This document shows, piece after piece, positions 30,273 to 38,726 of a DNA stretch of 64,000 nt (the stretch's first letter is position 1; each line of letters begins with the position of its first letter). A program made the translations under genes and the position numbers. Under the pieces are notes generated by a model. The model worked only from the letters and a program-made list of their open reading frames with translations. It was not told where the DNA came from and searched no databases. This DNA is from Streptomyces sp. 378 (GTDB lineage Bacteria > Actinomycetota > Actinomycetes > Streptomycetales > Streptomycetaceae), in assembly GCF_030124145.1 (NCBI RefSeq), contig NZ_JASKMS010000034.1, positions 1-64,000 on the forward strand. Direction: 5' to 3'.

Positions 30273-31238
30273 CTACATGTACCCGTCCCTACCCTGACGC
30301 CGCCGCTCGAGGAGTGAGTCCCGCCTAGCCTGCAGCAAGGCCAGCAGAGGGGTCCTGAACGCCACAATGGCGACGAGGGCGACCGCAGCGCCACCCCACG
30401 CCACGAGCTCACCGCGAAGCCAATTGACGCTGTGAGAAACCGTGTTAGTGACGCTAAAATGAATCGTTACGGGCTCAGATGTTGCTAGGGAACGGTTCGA
30501 CTCTCCTTGGTACGTGGTGATTCGCAGCACGAGTCTGTATTTGCCTGGCTTACTCGCGCTGACCGCCCACTCCCATTCCGCTTGATCTGTGGGCTGCGTG
30601 ACTATCTGCTTCACGCTGGAGTCAAAAAGTGGGCGGATTTTGACCTCATTGCTAGGTGAAGTCAGGGACGCTCCTTCGACACCGCCCACCGGGATACGGC
30701 CGATCTTGGAACCCGCAGGTGGGGGCGTCGGCGGGCCGGTGGATCCCGGGCTCTTCTCGTCCATCCAAAGCTTCACCGAAATGCTTGTTGACTTCCCCAC
30801 GGCGGAGCTTGCGGAGTCAGGGAATTGAAATCCTCCCGGTACCAGAGTCTTCCTGTCTTCGCTGACGTCCTCCAGGAAGGTCGTCTGATTCGGGGTCGCA
30901 GTCGGTTCCGGTTCACCCGCAGTCGGGTCCGGTTCAGTTGGCTCATCGGTCGGAAAGGTGGGTGGGGGAGTGGGGCGGGGGTTAGGAGCGTCATTACCTT
31001 GAAGCGTACTTACCAGCACCCCCGCGATAGCACACGCAAGGGCCAGGACCCCTAGCAGGCCGGCCACAAAGCGGCGGCGTCGGTCTCGCCGCCGCCTCTC
31101 CGCGATGGCGGCCACGAGTCGCCTGTCCGCGATGGCGGCCACGACTAAGCGTCGGCGGTCTCGCTGCTGCGTGTTAGTGTCAAGGACACGCCAAATACCT
31201 GACGTGCTGTCCCACACCTTCTTCACGGCTGCCCCCAT
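30273..31238 (-). CDS. Membrane-anchored protein, unknown cargo
   Basis: A 321-aa protein. A basic N-terminus with the duplicated RRLVVAAIADRR-LVAAIAERR stretch precedes a membrane segment (FVAGLLGVLALACAIAGVLV), a Pro/Thr/Glu-rich stalk, a beta-rich outside domain of about 150 residues, and a second membrane segment near the C-terminus (LVAWGGAAVALVAIVAF). I do not recognise it. ATG 31238 is a guess; ATG 31307 is possible. Base composition is less GC-rich than its neighbours. Its position between int and the tRNA end marks it as cargo of element 2. Confidence 0.6.
   Translation of the reverse strand: MGAAVKKVWDSTSGIWRVLDTNTQQRDRRRLVVAAIADRRLVAAIAERRRRDRRRRFVAGLLGVLALACAIAGVLVSTLQGNDAPNPRPTPPPTFPTDEPTEPDPTAGEPEPTATPNQTTFLEDVSEDRKTLVPGGFQFPDSASSAVGKSTSISVKLWMDEKSPGSTGPPTPPPAGSKIGRIPVGGVEGASLTSPSNEVKIRPLFDSSVKQIVTQPTDQAEWEWAVSASKPGKYRLVLRITTYQGESNRSLATSEPVTIHFSVTNTVSHSVNWLRGELVAWGGAAVALVAIVAFRTPLLALLQARRDSLLERRRQGRDGYM
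31099..31144. repeat. Short direct repeat within membrane-protein gene
   Basis: A 19-bp sequence, TCCGCGATGGCGGCCACGA, occurs at 31099-31117 and 31126-31144 and encodes the duplicated VAAIA(D/E)RR stretch before the membrane segment. Confidence 0.6.
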
Positions 31239-31444
31239 GCCACACAGAGGCCAGGCATAACCTGCTGGCCCACCCCGGCATTCTCCCCGCAGTTGCCCCT
31301 TGCCCATGGCCCTTCGAGGCAATCGGAAGCAGGGCCGCCCCATGGCCGCAGAGCGTGCTATGAGCGGTGCCGCTCGGACTCCTGGCGCCCTTGCGAGGGC
31401 GACGGTGCGGTGGTGAGCCACCATTGCCGTCAAACTTCGCCGTC

Positions 31445-31478
31445 AAAGGCCCCGGACCATGATCGGTCCGGGGCCTTT
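31445..31478. terminator. Terminator of tRNA-Arg
   Basis: Perfect 14-bp stem AAAGGCCCCGGACC (31445-31458) / GGTCCGGGGCCTTT (31465-31478), ending five bases from the tRNA 3' end. Because it lies inside element 2, the element brings its own terminator for the tRNA. Confidence 0.75.
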
Positions 31479-31480
31479 TG

Positions 31481-31528
31481 GCTGGTGCCCCCGGCAGGAT
31501 TCGAACCTGCGACACCCGCTTTAGGAGA
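31481..31528. other. att site within tRNA-Arg (right end of element 2)
   Basis: Exact 48-bp match to 12374-12421. It covers the CCA end, T-arm and anticodon loop of the tRNA gene; the identity stops at the anticodon stem. Confidence 0.92.
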
Positions 31529-31558
31529 GCGGTGCTCTATCCCCTGAGCTACGAAGGC
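31483..31558 (-). tRNA. tRNA-Arg (anticodon CCT)
   Basis: A 76-nt cloverleaf read on the minus strand. Acceptor GCCTTCG pairs with CGGGGGC (with G-U pairs), D-arm GCTCAGGGGATAGAGC, anticodon stem CCGCT/AGCGG with loop CTCCTAA (anticodon CCT), T-arm GCAGGTTCGAATCCTGC, and an encoded CCA. It decodes AGG. Its 3' half is the integration target of both elements and remains intact. Confidence 0.97.
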
Positions 31559-31723
31559 AGTGGCAGCAAACGCAAGCAGCGACGTGCCCGTGGTCTGGGA
31601 GGACCACAGGCGTCAGCGTACCGGATGTGGGTGGGGCGGGTGTGGGGTCAGGTCAGGGATCCGGACCGGCCGGGCGGCGTGGGGGCGCCCGGGGAAGCGG
31701 CCCCGGCCCGGACGGGGCTGGGG

Positions 31724-33652
31724 TCAGGACATGGGGACGTGGGTGAAGCGGGCCGCTGTGTGGAGGTCCGTCTGGATGCGGGCGGCCGTCGCCGTCAGTT
31801 CGGGGAGGAGGCCCGTCACGCACTCCCGCGGCGTGCGGCGGCTCGCGTGCATCGCTGCGTTCAGGGCCGCCACCACCCGGCCCGACCGGTCGCGGATCGG
31901 GACGGCGATCGAGCGGAGGCCCTCTTCCAGTTCCTCGTCCACCAGGGCGTAGCCCTGCGAGCGGACCGAGGTCAGGACCATTTCCAGGGTCTGCTGTTCC
32001 GTGATCGTGTGCGGGGTGAAAGCCCGTAGGGGCTCCGGTCGGGGGGCGTCTTCGGGCGCGTCCGCCAGGAGGACCCTGCCCAAGGCCGTGGCGTGTGCCG
32101 GCAGACGTGTGCCCACGGTGATGTTCACGCTCATCACCCGAGCCGTCGCCACCCGGGCCGTGTACTGGATCTCCTCGCCGGAGTCCGACAGCACCGCCAG
32201 TGACGTCGACTCGTGGACGCGGGACGTCAGGTCGGCCAGGTGGGGCTGGGCGATCTCGGGGAGGGAGGTGCGGGACAGGGGCGGGAAGCCGAGGGAGAGG
32301 ACCCGGGGGGTGAGGGCGAAGGTGCGGCCGGCCGGGGCCACCATGCCCAGGTGCTCGTAGGTGATCAGAGCCCGGCGGGCCGTCGCCCGGGCCAGGCCCG
32401 TCGCCCGGGCCACCTCCGTGAGGGTCGGTTCCGGCCTGCCCTCGCCGAAGGCCGTGAGGACCGTCAGGCCCCGGGCCAGGGATTCGATGAACTCGCGGCC
32501 CAGTTGCTGCTTCGAGGCGCCCGTCCAGAGCGCCAGGTCCGAGGGGGGCGGGCCGGGTTCGGGGGGCGGGGTGCGGCGGAGTGCGCGTTCCATGTCCGCG
32601 ACCGCTGACCGCAGCCTCGGCAGGAGGGCCGTCCTCAGGTGGTGCGCGGTGTGCCGGCTCGTGTGGCTGACCACGCTCGCCACGCACACGATCCGGCGGT
32701 GCGGGCCGGGAGCGCGGACGGGTGCCGAGATCGCCACCAGGCCCGGCTCGATCAGCTGGTCGTCCACGGACCAGCCGTGGGCCGACGCCTCGGCCGTACG
32801 GTCGGCGAAGGCCTCGTCGTCCCGCGTGTCCGCCCCGTCTCTGCGTGGCGGTACGGCCGTGAAGGACAGGTCCCTCGGGTCCGCCGCCCTACGGTCCCGC
32901 CAGTGCTGCCAGTCCGCGGCCGTCCACTCCGTCGCGAACAGCGGCCCGGGCGCGGTGCGTTCGGCGGGGAGGAGGTCGCCGATGCGGAAGCTGAGGGACA
33001 TCGCGCGGCGGCGGGTCGCCTGGTGGATGAAGCGGATGCCGTCGCGGTCGGCGACCGCGAGGGAGACCGACTCGTCCAGTTCGTCGGCCAGGGCGTCCGC
33101 GTGCGGGGAGAGGAGCGCGGGCAGGCGCAGGGCCGACATGTAGGCGTTGCCCAGTTCCATCAGACGGTGGGACAGGTGTACGTCCCTGCCGTCGAAGCGG
33201 ATGTAGCCCATGCGGGCGAGGGTGGCCGTGATGCGGTCGACCGTGGAGCGGGCGAGGCCGGTGGCCCGTTCCAGGCCGCTCAGGCTCAGCGTGCCGTCCG
33301 CCTCCGTCAGTTCCCGCAGCACCGCGATGCCGCGGATGAGGGGAGTGACCGCCTCGGTGGGGATCTCCCTCTGCCGGGCGGTGCTCGCCGTGCGAGCGGC
33401 CGGCGCGCCCTTTCGCGTGGCCGGCGCGGTGGCCTTCTCTGTCGGTGGTTCGTTCTCGGTCGACCGATCTTTCTCGGTCGGCGGTCCATGCTCGACCGGT
33501 GGCCTCTTCTCGACCGGCGGCCCTTCGACCCGTGGCCGCGTCTCTCCCGGCGGCCTCTTCTCCACCGGCGGTGCCTTCTCCACTGGCGGCCTCTTCTCGG
33601 CGGCCGGCGGGGCGGACCTCTGCGGGGTCTCGGACGTGGGCTTCGCTGGCAT
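31724..33652 (-). CDS. Tandem IclR-type transcriptional regulator (two IclR units fused)
   Basis: A 642-aa protein that holds two full IclR regulators. Unit 1 (about 95-340) has the winged helix LIRGIAVLRELTE...GLERATGLARSTVDRI; unit 2 (about 370-640) has LARGLTVLTAFGE...EVARATGLARATARRAL. Each is followed by an IclR effector domain (YALVDEELEEGLRSIAVPI in unit 2). The first ~90 residues are a low-complexity PVEKRPP repeat. Normal IclR proteins are about 260 aa and dimerise, so one chain could act as a built-in dimer. Start ATG 33652 has GGAG upstream. The target is unknown. Confidence 0.82.
   Translation of the reverse strand: MPAKPTSETPQRSAPPAAEKRPPVEKAPPVEKRPPGETRPRVEGPPVEKRPPVEHGPPTEKDRSTENEPPTEKATAPATRKGAPAARTASTARQREIPTEAVTPLIRGIAVLRELTEADGTLSLSGLERATGLARSTVDRITATLARMGYIRFDGRDVHLSHRLMELGNAYMSALRLPALLSPHADALADELDESVSLAVADRDGIRFIHQATRRRAMSLSFRIGDLLPAERTAPGPLFATEWTAADWQHWRDRRAADPRDLSFTAVPPRRDGADTRDDEAFADRTAEASAHGWSVDDQLIEPGLVAISAPVRAPGPHRRIVCVASVVSHTSRHTAHHLRTALLPRLRSAVADMERALRRTPPPEPGPPPSDLALWTGASKQQLGREFIESLARGLTVLTAFGEGRPEPTLTEVARATGLARATARRALITYEHLGMVAPAGRTFALTPRVLSLGFPPLSRTSLPEIAQPHLADLTSRVHESTSLAVLSDSGEEIQYTARVATARVMSVNITVGTRLPAHATALGRVLLADAPEDAPRPEPLRAFTPHTITEQQTLEMVLTSVRSQGYALVDEELEEGLRSIAVPIRDRSGRVVAALNAAMHASRRTPRECVTGLLPELTATAARIQTDLHTAARFTHVPMS
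33430..33610. repeat. Low-complexity repeats encoding PVEKRPP-like units
   Basis: Repeated CTCGACCGGCGG / CTTCTCGAC-like units in the 5' part of the tandem-IclR gene. They encode a Pro/Glu/Lys-rich N-terminal stretch and could change length by slippage. Confidence 0.6.
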
Positions 33653-33835
33653 CGGCTCTCCGGTACGGCGCTCGCGACGGTCGCGGCAGGCCCACCGTAA
33701 TCCGGAATCCGCTGTCCGGAGGCAGGGAGGGGTTCGAAGGGCCGGCGCCTGCGGGCGTCGCCCATATGCCCCTGCCTGAGTCGCCGTAAGTCTGCGGGCG
33801 TCGCCCGTGCGCCCTTGCGCGTGTCGCCGTACTGC

Positions 33836-35230
33836 TTACCCCCTCGTCACCCGCACCCGGTAACCCCCCGCCGCGTTCGCCCCCGCCGCTCCCGTCCCCG
33901 CCTCCGCCACCTCGATCGTGATGCCCCTCCCGGTGTCCCGGAACGTCTCCCCGGGTGTGAACGGCGCGTCCGACAGCTCCGCGTGGACGTTCGGTGCGCG
34001 TGTGCAGCCGCCGCTGTCGCGGCGGGAGTCGTGGACGGTGACCGGGCCCATGCCCGTGTCCACCTGCGCGTCGACCTTGTAGATCAGGACACCGGGGCGG
34101 CAGACGGCCTCGTCGTTGCCGGCGCGGGTGCGCAGTTCGACGGCGTAGCCGGTTCTGCTGTCCAGGGGGACGAAGACCAGCTTGGAGCCGCCGGCCCGGG
34201 CCAGGGGTGTGAGGGTGTACTCCGTGGTGCCGGGGGTCGCCGCGCAGTGGACCTGGGTGGCGTCCAGCCAGCCCAGCTTCCACTTGTGCCAGCCGAGGAA
34301 GTCGTTGTTGGCGCCCCAGTCCTCGCTCATGATGTCCCAGTGCCCTACCGCGCCCCCGCCCTCCGCGGTGTACAGGTCGGGCAGGCCGAAGACGTGGCCG
34401 TTCTCGTGGGGGAGGACGCGGTAGCCGGTGCGGTCGTAGGAGCCGGAGCCGTCGTCCTGGCGGGAGTAGACGAAGGAGGCGTTGGCCACGGGTATGCCGT
34501 CGGCTGTGGGGGCGTCCGGGTTGCCGGCGAAGGTGACGGACAGGACCGTGTCCAGGGCGGAGGGGCCGGCGTTCGGGGTGACCAGGACGTTCACAAGGTC
34601 GTACGCGCGGAAGTCCACCTTCGGGTCGGCCGCGGCCACGAGGTCCTGGACCAGCGCGCGGTAGCCGGGCTCGAACGGGGCCCCGCGCTCTATGCCGTAC
34701 TCCCGGAAGGACTTCGGCATCCGCAGCCAGCCCCGTATCGGGGTCTCGGGGCGGTAGTCGAGGCGGCCGTAGGAGCTGGTGCGGAACCACTCGCGGGTCT
34801 GCGGGAAGAACTCGCGGAAGCGGTCCTGGGCCTCGCCCTCGCCCGGGGCGTCGGAGAAGTCGATCATCAGGGTGAGGGCGCGGACGGTGCCGGTGGAGCG
34901 GGTGTAGCCGGGGGAGGTGGGGATGCCCTCGGACATCTGGACCTCACGGGCGCCGCGGATCATGCAGGGGCCGTGTGCGGGGGTGTGGGACAGGACGATC
35001 GGGCCCGCTCCCGCCGTACTGGCACCCGGGGTGAGACGACCCGTGCCGGCCGAGGTGCTGACCGTGAAGGTCAGCGCGGACACACAGGCCAGGGCGGCCA
35101 GTCGGCGCCTGGGTATCCGGCGGCCGGCCGGACCCGTACGGTCCGGCCGGGGGCGCCGAGGCTGCGGCTGCCTGCATGGGACCTGCAAGGGACCTCCCGC
35201 GCCACGGCAGCCCCTGGTCTCCGGCTGCAC
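33836..35230 (-). CDS. Secreted M6-like metalloprotease
   Basis: About 464 aa. A basic n-region followed by LAALACVSALTFTVSTSAG is a signal peptide (possibly Tat-like, RRIPRRRL). The zinc motif HENGH in LPHENGHVFGLPDLY and the downstream GHWDIMSEDWG (Met-turn-like) match immune-inhibitor-A/M6 proteases. It would act outside the cell on proteins. The start is uncertain: GTG 35230 is used, but GTG 35242 is equally possible and no strong ribosome site is seen. Confidence 0.8.
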   Translation of the reverse strand: MQPETRGCRGAGGPLQVPCRQPQPRRPRPDRTGPAGRRIPRRRLAALACVSALTFTVSTSAGTGRLTPGASTAGAGPIVLSHTPAHGPCMIRGAREVQMSEGIPTSPGYTRSTGTVRALTLMIDFSDAPGEGEAQDRFREFFPQTREWFRTSSYGRLDYRPETPIRGWLRMPKSFREYGIERGAPFEPGYRALVQDLVAAADPKVDFRAYDLVNVLVTPNAGPSALDTVLSVTFAGNPDAPTADGIPVANASFVYSRQDDGSGSYDRTGYRVLPHENGHVFGLPDLYTAEGGGAVGHWDIMSEDWGANNDFLGWHKWKLGWLDATQVHCAATPGTTEYTLTPLARAGGSKLVFVPLDSRTGYAVELRTRAGNDEAVCRPGVLIYKVDAQVDTGMGPVTVHDSRRDSGGCTRAPNVHAELSDAPFTPGETFRDTGRGITIEVAEAGTGAAGANAAGGYRVRVTRG

Positions 35231-35373
35231 CCTTGCGCTCACCCTGCGTCGCGGGGTGGGGGGACGCCCGTTGGAGGAGACCGATCGTGGGGTTCCCGCC
35301 AGTAGCGGCCCGTGAGGTTTGTGAGTCAGATCACAAAACATTTCTGCGTCAGCGGGAAATACCGGGGATCCAC

Positions 35374-35418
35374 TCCCCGTTTAGCCATGTGTCCGACCGA
35401 AACGGGGACCCGCTCCCC
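35374..35418. promoter_or_regulatory. Two 15-bp palindromic operators before TetR gene
   Basis: GGGGATCCACTCCCC (35374-35388) and GGGGACCCGCTCCCC (35404-35418), exactly 30 bp apart, so on the same face of the helix. Likely bound by the adjacent TetR protein; they also lie upstream of the divergent M6 protease gene. Confidence 0.6.
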
Positions 35419-35456
35419 GGATCGGAGCAGCACCCCTTCCAGAGCAGGAGTACGCC

Positions 35457-36101
35457 GTGCAGATCGCCGGCCCCGAAGCGCGCAAGGTGTCCCGGCCCCG
35501 TGCCGACGCCCTGCGCAACCGGGAGCGGATCGTCACCGCCGCCCGGGAGATGTTCGTCGAGCACGGCCCCGAGGTGCCGCTCGACGAGATCGCCCGCCGG
35601 GCCGGCGTCGGCAACGCCACGGTGTACCGCAACTTCCCGGACCGCGACGCACTCGTCCGCGAGGTCGTCTGCTCCGTCATGGACCGTACGGCCGCCGCGG
35701 CCGAGCTCGCGCTCGCCGAGACCGGCGACGCGTTCGAGGCGCTGGAGCGCTTCGTGCATGCCGCCGCCGACGAGCGGATCAGCGCGCTGTGCCCGATGGT
35801 CTCCAGCACGTTCGACAAGCATCATCCGGACCTGGAGGCCGCGCGCGAACGAGTCGAGCGGCAGGTCGCGGAGGTCATGTACCGCGCCAGGTCGGCCGGA
35901 CAGCTCCGGTCCGACGTGGATGTGGGGGACGTCATGATCGCCGTGGCCCAGCTCAGTCGGCCCCCGGCCGGCACGGACTGCTTCCGGGCCGACCGTTTCG
36001 TCCACCGCCATCTTCAGCTGTTCCTGGACGGGCTGCGGGCTCCCGCTCGCTCGGCTCTCCCGGGCACGGCCGTGACCCTGGAGGACCTGCGCCGGCCCTG
36101 A
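35457..36101 (+). CDS. TetR-family regulator
   Basis: A 214-aa regulator. The helix-turn-helix is VPLDEIARRAGVGNATVYRNF (about 40-60) in a standard TetR N-terminal domain; the C-terminal ligand domain is helical with CPMVSSTFDKHHPDLE. GTG start at 35457 with AGGAG about nine bases before. It lies upstream of a DHA2 exporter and probably represses it and itself through the paired operators at 35374-35418. The inducer is unknown. Confidence 0.85.
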   Translation: MQIAGPEARKVSRPRADALRNRERIVTAAREMFVEHGPEVPLDEIARRAGVGNATVYRNFPDRDALVREVVCSVMDRTAAAAELALAETGDAFEALERFVHAAADERISALCPMVSSTFDKHHPDLEAARERVERQVAEVMYRARSAGQLRSDVDVGDVMIAVAQLSRPPAGTDCFRADRFVHRHLQLFLDGLRAPARSALPGTAVTLEDLRRP

Positions 36102-36118
36102 CGATCAATCCGTCCAAC

Positions 36119-36345
36119 GACCAGCTCGATCCGATCGGTTCAGTCCGATCAGCTCAGTCCGATCGGTTCGCCCACCGGCCAACCCGGCCCGGTCGGTTCC
36201 GTCCGGCCAACCCGGCCCGGTCGGTTCAGTTGCACCAGCTCAGTCCGATCGGTTAGTTCCACCAGCTCAGTCCGATCGGTTAGTTCCACCGGCTCGCTCC
36301 GATCGGTTCCGTCCGATCGTCTCAGCCCGATGAGTTCAGGCCGCC
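36119..36345. repeat. Imperfect tandem repeats between tetR and MFS genes
   Basis: The core CCGATCGGTT recurs at least five times, and related GGTCGGTT units lie between. A 27-bp unit is repeated back to back (36239-36265, 36266-36292, one difference), and a 21-bp unit CCAACCCGGCCCGGTCGGTTC-like repeats at 36179 and 36207. No gene is convincing in 36102-36470. Confidence 0.7.
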
Positions 36346-36470
36346 CCACCGGTCTGAAACCCGAACGACAGTCCCTGTGGCCGTCCCCGTGGACGAGCCG
36401 TCGGCTCTCGTCACCCTTTTCAGCAGGACGTCCCGAATTTCCGTCACGAAGTCCCGAAGTGGGTATCCCC

Positions 36471-38012
36471 ATGTCTGAAGCAGCCTCGAAGACTCTCGGC
36501 GCACCGGCCAGAGAACCGGACCCCGGCCGCTGGAAAGCGCTCGTCTTCATCGCGCTGGCCCAGCTGATGGTCGTCCTGGACGCCACCATCGTGAACATCG
36601 CCCTGCCCTCCGCCCAGCAGGACCTCGGCATCTCCGACGGCAACCGGCAGTGGGTCGTCACGGCCTACGCCCTCGCCTTCGGCGGTCTGTTGCTGTTCGG
36701 CGGCCGGATAGCCGACCTGTGGGGCCGCAAGAGGGCGTTCGTCGTGGGGCTCGGCGGTTTCGCCGTGGCCTCCGCGCTCGGCGGGGCCGCCACCAACGAG
36801 GCGATGATGTTCGGCGCCCGCGCCCTCCAGGGTGTCTTCGGCGCGCTGCTCGCGCCCGCGGCGCTCTCCCTGCTCGCGGTGATGTTCACCGACGCCAAGG
36901 AGCGCGCCAAGGCGTTCGGCATCTACGGTGCGATCGCCGGTGGCGGCGGCGCCGTCGGTCTGATCCTGGGCGGCTTCCTCACCGAGTACCTGGACTGGCG
37001 CTGGACGTTCTTCGTGAACATCCCCTTCGCCATCGTCGCCGCGGCCGGTGCCTACTTCGTCATCCGTGAGCCGGAGGGCGGCCGCAACCGCTCCGCGCTC
37101 GACATCCCGGGCGTCATCCTCTCCACCCTCGGCCTGGTCGCCCTGGTCTACGGCTTCACCCGCGCCGAGTCGGACGGCTGGAGCGACTCCGTGACCGTCG
37201 GCATGTTCGTCGCCTCGGCGGTGCTGCTGGCGTCCTTCGTGCTCGTCGAGTCCAAGGTCAAGGCCCCGCTGCTGCCGCTGCGCGTGATCACCGAGCGCAA
37301 CCGCGGCGGGATCTACCTCTCCCTCGGCCTCGCGATCATCGCGATGTTCGGCCTGTTCCTCTTCCTGACCTACTACCTGCAGATCGTGAAGGGCTACTCG
37401 CCGGTCAAGACCGGCTTCGCCTTCCTGCCGATGATCGCGGGCATGATCACGGGCTCCACCCAGATCGGCACCCGCCTGATGACCCGGGTCGCGCCGCGCC
37501 TGCTGATGGGCCCCGGCTTCCTGGTCGCCGCGCTCGGCATGCTGCTGCTGACCCAGCTGGAGATCGGCTCCTCGTACGCCGCTCTGCTGCTCCCGGCGAT
37601 GCTGCTGCTCGGTCTCGGCATGGGCACGGCGTTCATGCCGGCCATGTCGCTGGCCACCCAGGGCGTCGAGCCGCGGGACTCCGGTGTCGCCTCGGCGATG
37701 GTCAACACCTCGCAGCAGGTGGGCGGCGCGATCGGCACGGCCCTGCTGAACACGATCGCGGCCTCGGCGACCACGGCGTACGTCGCCGACCACATCGCGG
37801 GGGCGACCAGCCGGTCTCAGCAGCAGCTGGTCCAGCTGGAGGCCATGGTGGAGGGCTACACCAGCGCCATCTGGTTCGCCGTGGGCATCCTCGTGGCGGC
37901 CGCCGTGATCGCCCTGACCTTCGTCAACGCCGGACGCCCGGGCACGACCACGGTGACCGGCTCCGACGCGGACGCGGCGGACGAGGTGCAGATCCCGGTC
38001 GTCGCCCACTGA
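36471..38012 (+). CDS. DHA2-family drug exporter (MFS, 14 TM)
   Basis: A 513-aa transporter. The opening membrane helix contains LVVLDATIVNIALPSAQ, the DHA2 signature (motif D1); GRIADLWGRKRAF is MFS motif A; about 14 hydrophobic segments follow (for example GLFLFLTYYLQIV, ALLLPAMLLLGLGMGTAF). It should export drugs in exchange for protons. It follows the TetR gene and a repeat-rich leader, so TetR control is likely. Start ATG 36471. Confidence 0.9.
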   Translation: MSEAASKTLGAPAREPDPGRWKALVFIALAQLMVVLDATIVNIALPSAQQDLGISDGNRQWVVTAYALAFGGLLLFGGRIADLWGRKRAFVVGLGGFAVASALGGAATNEAMMFGARALQGVFGALLAPAALSLLAVMFTDAKERAKAFGIYGAIAGGGGAVGLILGGFLTEYLDWRWTFFVNIPFAIVAAAGAYFVIREPEGGRNRSALDIPGVILSTLGLVALVYGFTRAESDGWSDSVTVGMFVASAVLLASFVLVESKVKAPLLPLRVITERNRGGIYLSLGLAIIAMFGLFLFLTYYLQIVKGYSPVKTGFAFLPMIAGMITGSTQIGTRLMTRVAPRLLMGPGFLVAALGMLLLTQLEIGSSYAALLLPAMLLLGLGMGTAFMPAMSLATQGVEPRDSGVASAMVNTSQQVGGAIGTALLNTIAASATTAYVADHIAGATSRSQQQLVQLEAMVEGYTSAIWFAVGILVAAAVIALTFVNAGRPGTTTVTGSDADAADEVQIPVVAH

Positions 38013-38040
38013 CGGCCGCGCACCACCCCCCTTCGGGCCA

Positions 38041-38079
38041 TCCGCAGGTACGAGGAAGGGGACGCCTCGTACCTACGGA
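38041..38079. terminator. Bidirectional terminator between MFS and marR
   Basis: 15-bp stem (38041-38055 / 38065-38079) with one mismatch, TCCGCAGGTACGAGG against CCTCGTACCTACGGA, between convergent genes. Confidence 0.75.
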
Positions 38080-38105
38080 ATCCAGGACCTGCCCGGGCTC
38101 CCGCG

Positions 38106-38639
38106 TCAGCGGAGCCAGGGCAGGTCCGCACCCGCTTCGGCGGGCTGAAGTCCCTCGGCGACGATCCGCATGATCTCGCCGAGGGACTTCTGCTGTTCCG
38201 GGGTGAGCCGGTCGAAGACCGCCTGACGCACGGCCTCCACGTGGCCCGGCGCGGTCTGCCGCAGCACGTCGAGGCCCTCGTCCGTGAGGACGGCGAACTG
38301 GCCCCGTTTGTCGTCGGGGCAGTCCTCGCGGCGCACCCAGCCGTTCTTCTCCAGGCGCGCGATGGCGTGCGAGAGACGGGACCGGGTGATCTTCGCCAGC
38401 ATCGCGAGCTCGGTCATCCGCAGCCGCCGCCGCGGTGCCTCGGCGAGCTTGACCAGAAGGCCGTAGTAGACGTGCGGCATGCCCGCGTCGCGCTGCAGCT
38501 GACGGTCGAGATGGTCGTCGAGGAGGGTGACGCCCTCCATGAACGAGCGCCAGACGCGCTGCTCCTCGTCGGTGAGCCAGCGCGGTTCCTGGGGCGCCGC
38601 GGCGGAGCCGGGTGTCGGTGCGGATGCGGGTGCCTTCAT
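38106..38639 (-). CDS. MarR-family regulator
   Basis: A 177-aa regulator with the MarR winged helix: RMTELAMLAKITRSRLSHAIARLEKNGWVRRE, then DDKRGQFAVLTDEG (wing). It is divergent from the LigB-type dioxygenase gene at 38727. The AT-rich patch TTGAACTTTAAATAAAT between them is a likely operator and promoter. ATG 38639 chosen; a GTG three codons upstream is the alternative. Confidence 0.88.
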   Translation of the reverse strand: MKAPASAPTPGSAAAPQEPRWLTDEEQRVWRSFMEGVTLLDDHLDRQLQRDAGMPHVYYGLLVKLAEAPRRRLRMTELAMLAKITRSRLSHAIARLEKNGWVRREDCPDDKRGQFAVLTDEGLDVLRQTAPGHVEAVRQAVFDRLTPEQQKSLGEIMRIVAEGLQPAEAGADLPWLR

Positions 38640-38666
38640 GTCTTCCACTCTACGTGGACCCTTCTT

Positions 38667-38683
38667 GAACTTTAAATAAATGG
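38667..38683. promoter_or_regulatory. AT-rich divergent promoter/operator patch
   Basis: TTGAACTTTAAATAAAT is strikingly AT-rich for this genome and lies in the 87-bp gap between marR and the dioxygenase gene. It could hold the MarR site and the -10/-35 elements. Confidence 0.45.
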
Positions 38684-38726
38684 CCCGTACAGTTTGTCAG
38701 GGAACCATTGTGGAAGGAGCCGCAGC

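Larger units (their letters stand above)
12374..31528 (+). mobile_element. AICE element 2, complete, bounded by 48-bp att repeats
   Basis: Element of about 19.1 kb between two exact 48-bp copies of the tRNA-Arg 3' half. It carries a NACHT-type cargo gene, GntR-YdcF, small conserved element proteins, a TraB-type FtsK translocase, a C5-methyltransferase-like protein, Prim-Pol plus helicase (instead of the RepSA-type initiator of element 1), xis, int and a membrane protein next to the tRNA. Integrase and excisionase resemble those of element 1 over their full length, but the regulator and its operators differ. Both elements lie in the same orientation. Confidence 0.9.

Noticed and set aside
31559..31723. 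Gene between tRNA-Arg and the tandem-IclR gene
   Set aside because: 165 bp without ribosome site or domain; open frames here only run on into the antisense of the IclR gene.
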